DNA from: an uncultured Gammaproteobacteria bacterium
Lineage (GTDB): Bacteria; Pseudomonadota; Gammaproteobacteria; Pseudomonadales; Pseudohongiellaceae
DNA: 6,029 nt
Assembly (NCBI GenBank): GCA_903926285.1
Contig: CAIYIP010000279.1
Location: 1 to 6,029, forward strand
Direction of reading: 5' to 3'
Part shown: positions 5,006 to 6,029 of the stretch, piece by piece
How the letters are laid out: each line of letters opens with the position of its first letter
Position numbering within the stretch: the stretch's first letter is position 1
The notes under the pieces: model-generated
What the model saw: the letters and a program-made list of their open reading frames with translations, nothing else
Databases searched by the model: none
What the model was told of the DNA's origin: nothing
Translations under genes and position numbers: made by a program

Positions 5006-6029
5006 TTGTTTTTTGATCGTCCCGAAAGTGGTGAGCTGGCAATTCTGGTCCATTTAAATAACAGTTCTGCAATTTCTGACGAGGCTGAAGCCAAGGAATT
5101 TGAGGAACTCGCCATATCCGCCGGGGCAGTCCCGGCCGAATTTATCCGCGCATCACGCAGAACCACCACTCCACGTTATCTGGTAGGCACCGGCAAACTC
5201 GAAGAAATTGCCGCTTCTGTTGCGCTGCATGGCGCGCAGTTGGTGTTGTTCAACCATATACTTTCCCCCAGTCAGGAGCGCAACCTTGAAAAGGCGCTCA
5301 GTTGCAGGGTGCTTGATCGTACCGGCCTGATTCTGGATATTTTTGCCCAACGCGCGCGCAGCCACGAAGGCAAGCTACAGGTCGAACTCGCCAAGCTCAA
5401 ACATGCCTCAACCCGACTGATCCGGGGCTGGACACATCTTGACCGCCAGAAGGGTGGTATTGGCCAGCGCGGCGTGGGCGAAACGCAGCTCGAACTTGAC
5501 CAGCGTTTGATCGCCGACCGCATCAAGGCCATCAACAAAAGCCTCGAAAAAGTCCGCAGCCAGCGCGAACAAGGGCGTCGCTCCCGCAAACGCGCAGAAA
5601 TTCCTACAGTGGCTCTGGTTGGTTACACGAATGCTGGCAAATCCTCGCTGTTCAATCGCATCAGCGGCGACCATATCTATGTTGCTGACCAGTTGTTTGC
5701 AACGCTGGATTCGACATTACGCAAAATCAAGGTGCCGAATTTCGGCCCAGCCATCATGGCTGACACCGTTGGTTTTATCCGGGACTTGCCCCACCAACTC
5801 GTCGATGCCTTTCGCGCCACGCTAGAAGAAACTGTGGAAGCCCATCTGCTGCTGCATGTCGTCGACTGCCAGAACGAAGAACGCCAGTTGTTGATTGATG
5901 AAGTAACCAAAGTACTGGCAGAAATTGGCGCGGCCGACATTCCCTCATTGCTGGTATTCAACAAAGTCGATTTGCTGAATGATAAATTTGCCAGTGTTGA
6001 TCGGGATGAAACCGGCAAACCGGTCAGAG
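5006..6029 (+). CDS. hflX: Ribosome-associated GTPase HflX, 3' end beyond the window
   Basis: HflX is a TRAFAC-class (Obg-HflX) GTPase that binds the 50S subunit, splits stalled 70S ribosomes under heat stress and has been linked to lysogeny control in E. coli through the hfl locus. 341 codons are present, about 80 percent of the roughly 426-residue E. coli protein. After MFFDRP (TTG read as Met) comes the N-terminal HflX domain with LVGTGKLEEI and FNHILSPSQERNLEK. The linker helices carry DRTGLILDIFAQRARSHEGK, KLQVELAKLKH and the Gly-rich GGIGQRGVGETQLE. The G domain then shows G1 GYTNAGKSS (206-214), G3 DTVGF (253-257) and G4 NKVD (319-322); the DQLFATLD switch segment is also intact. The gap to hfq is 35 bp without a terminator, so it is probably co-transcribed. 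The distal part of the G domain and the C-terminus are outside the window. Confidence 0.97.
   Translation, partial: MFFDRPESGELAILVHLNNSSAISDEAEAKEFEELAISAGAVPAEFIRASRRTTTPRYLVGTGKLEEIAASVALHGAQLVLFNHILSPSQERNLEKALSCRVLDRTGLILDIFAQRARSHEGKLQVELAKLKHASTRLIRGWTHLDRQKGGIGQRGVGETQLELDQRLIADRIKAINKSLEKVRSQREQGRRSRKRAEIPTVALVGYTNAGKSSLFNRISGDHIYVADQLFATLDSTLRKIKVPNFGPAIMADTVGFIRDLPHQLVDAFRATLEETVEAHLLLHVVDCQNEERQLLIDEVTKVLAEIGAADIPSLLVFNKVDLLNDKFASVDRDETGKPVR

Noticed and set aside
5153..6018. Minus-strand ORFs of 70-113 residues opposite hflX.
   Set aside because: hflX is intact with G1, G3 and G4 motifs on the plus strand. The antisense frames are Arg- and Ser-rich shadows.
1..6029. CRISPR array, tRNA, rRNA, insertion sequence or phage genes.
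   Set aside because: No regularly spaced long repeats, no cloverleaf-like segment, no transposase or integrase frame and no terminal repeats with target duplication were seen.

Overview
The window looks like chromosomal DNA of a gammaproteobacterium with roughly 50 percent GC. The reasons are the conserved order miaA-hfq-hflX, an Hfq whose Sm core is almost identical to that of enterobacteria, and an OprP/OprO-type outer-membrane porin. I cannot name a genus. I see no mobile element, CRISPR array, rRNA or tRNA.

Layout. The left half reads leftward on the minus strand: murI (glutamate racemase, 3103 to 2306), then a porin of the phosphate-selective O/P family (2082 to 583), then the first 177 codons of apbE (FAD:protein FMN transferase, from 531 and cut by the window edge). 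The right half reads rightward: miaA (tRNA dimethylallyltransferase, from a TTG start), hfq, and the first 341 codons of hflX (ribosome-associated GTPase, also a TTG start, cut by the right edge). A divergent stretch of about 500 bp (3104-3611) separates the halves. It holds one doubtful minus-strand ORF and a 10-bp inverted repeat. mutL, the usual upstream neighbour of miaA, is absent.

Regulation. The most distinctive signal is an 11-bp-phased series of seven degenerate direct repeats (2250-2322) between murI and the porin. It overlaps the murI stop codon and resembles binding arrays for OmpR/PhoB-family response regulators. Given the porin family, PhoB control of a porin-apbE unit is the simplest reading, but this is an inference. 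A second signal is a near-consensus heat-shock (sigma-32) promoter inside the 3' end of miaA (4574-4602), placed to drive hfq, as in the E. coli mutL-miaA-hfq-hflX region. The hfq leader also contains two mutually exclusive small hairpins.

How the genes work together. miaA, hfq and hflX form a post-transcriptional and translational housekeeping unit: tRNA modification, sRNA chaperone and ribosome rescue. murI supplies D-glutamate for peptidoglycan. The porin and apbE are adjacent, co-directional and lack a terminator between them. This suggests an outer-membrane uptake function linked to flavinylation of a protein not in the window. No wholly new system is evident; the regulatory array is the item most worth follow-up.
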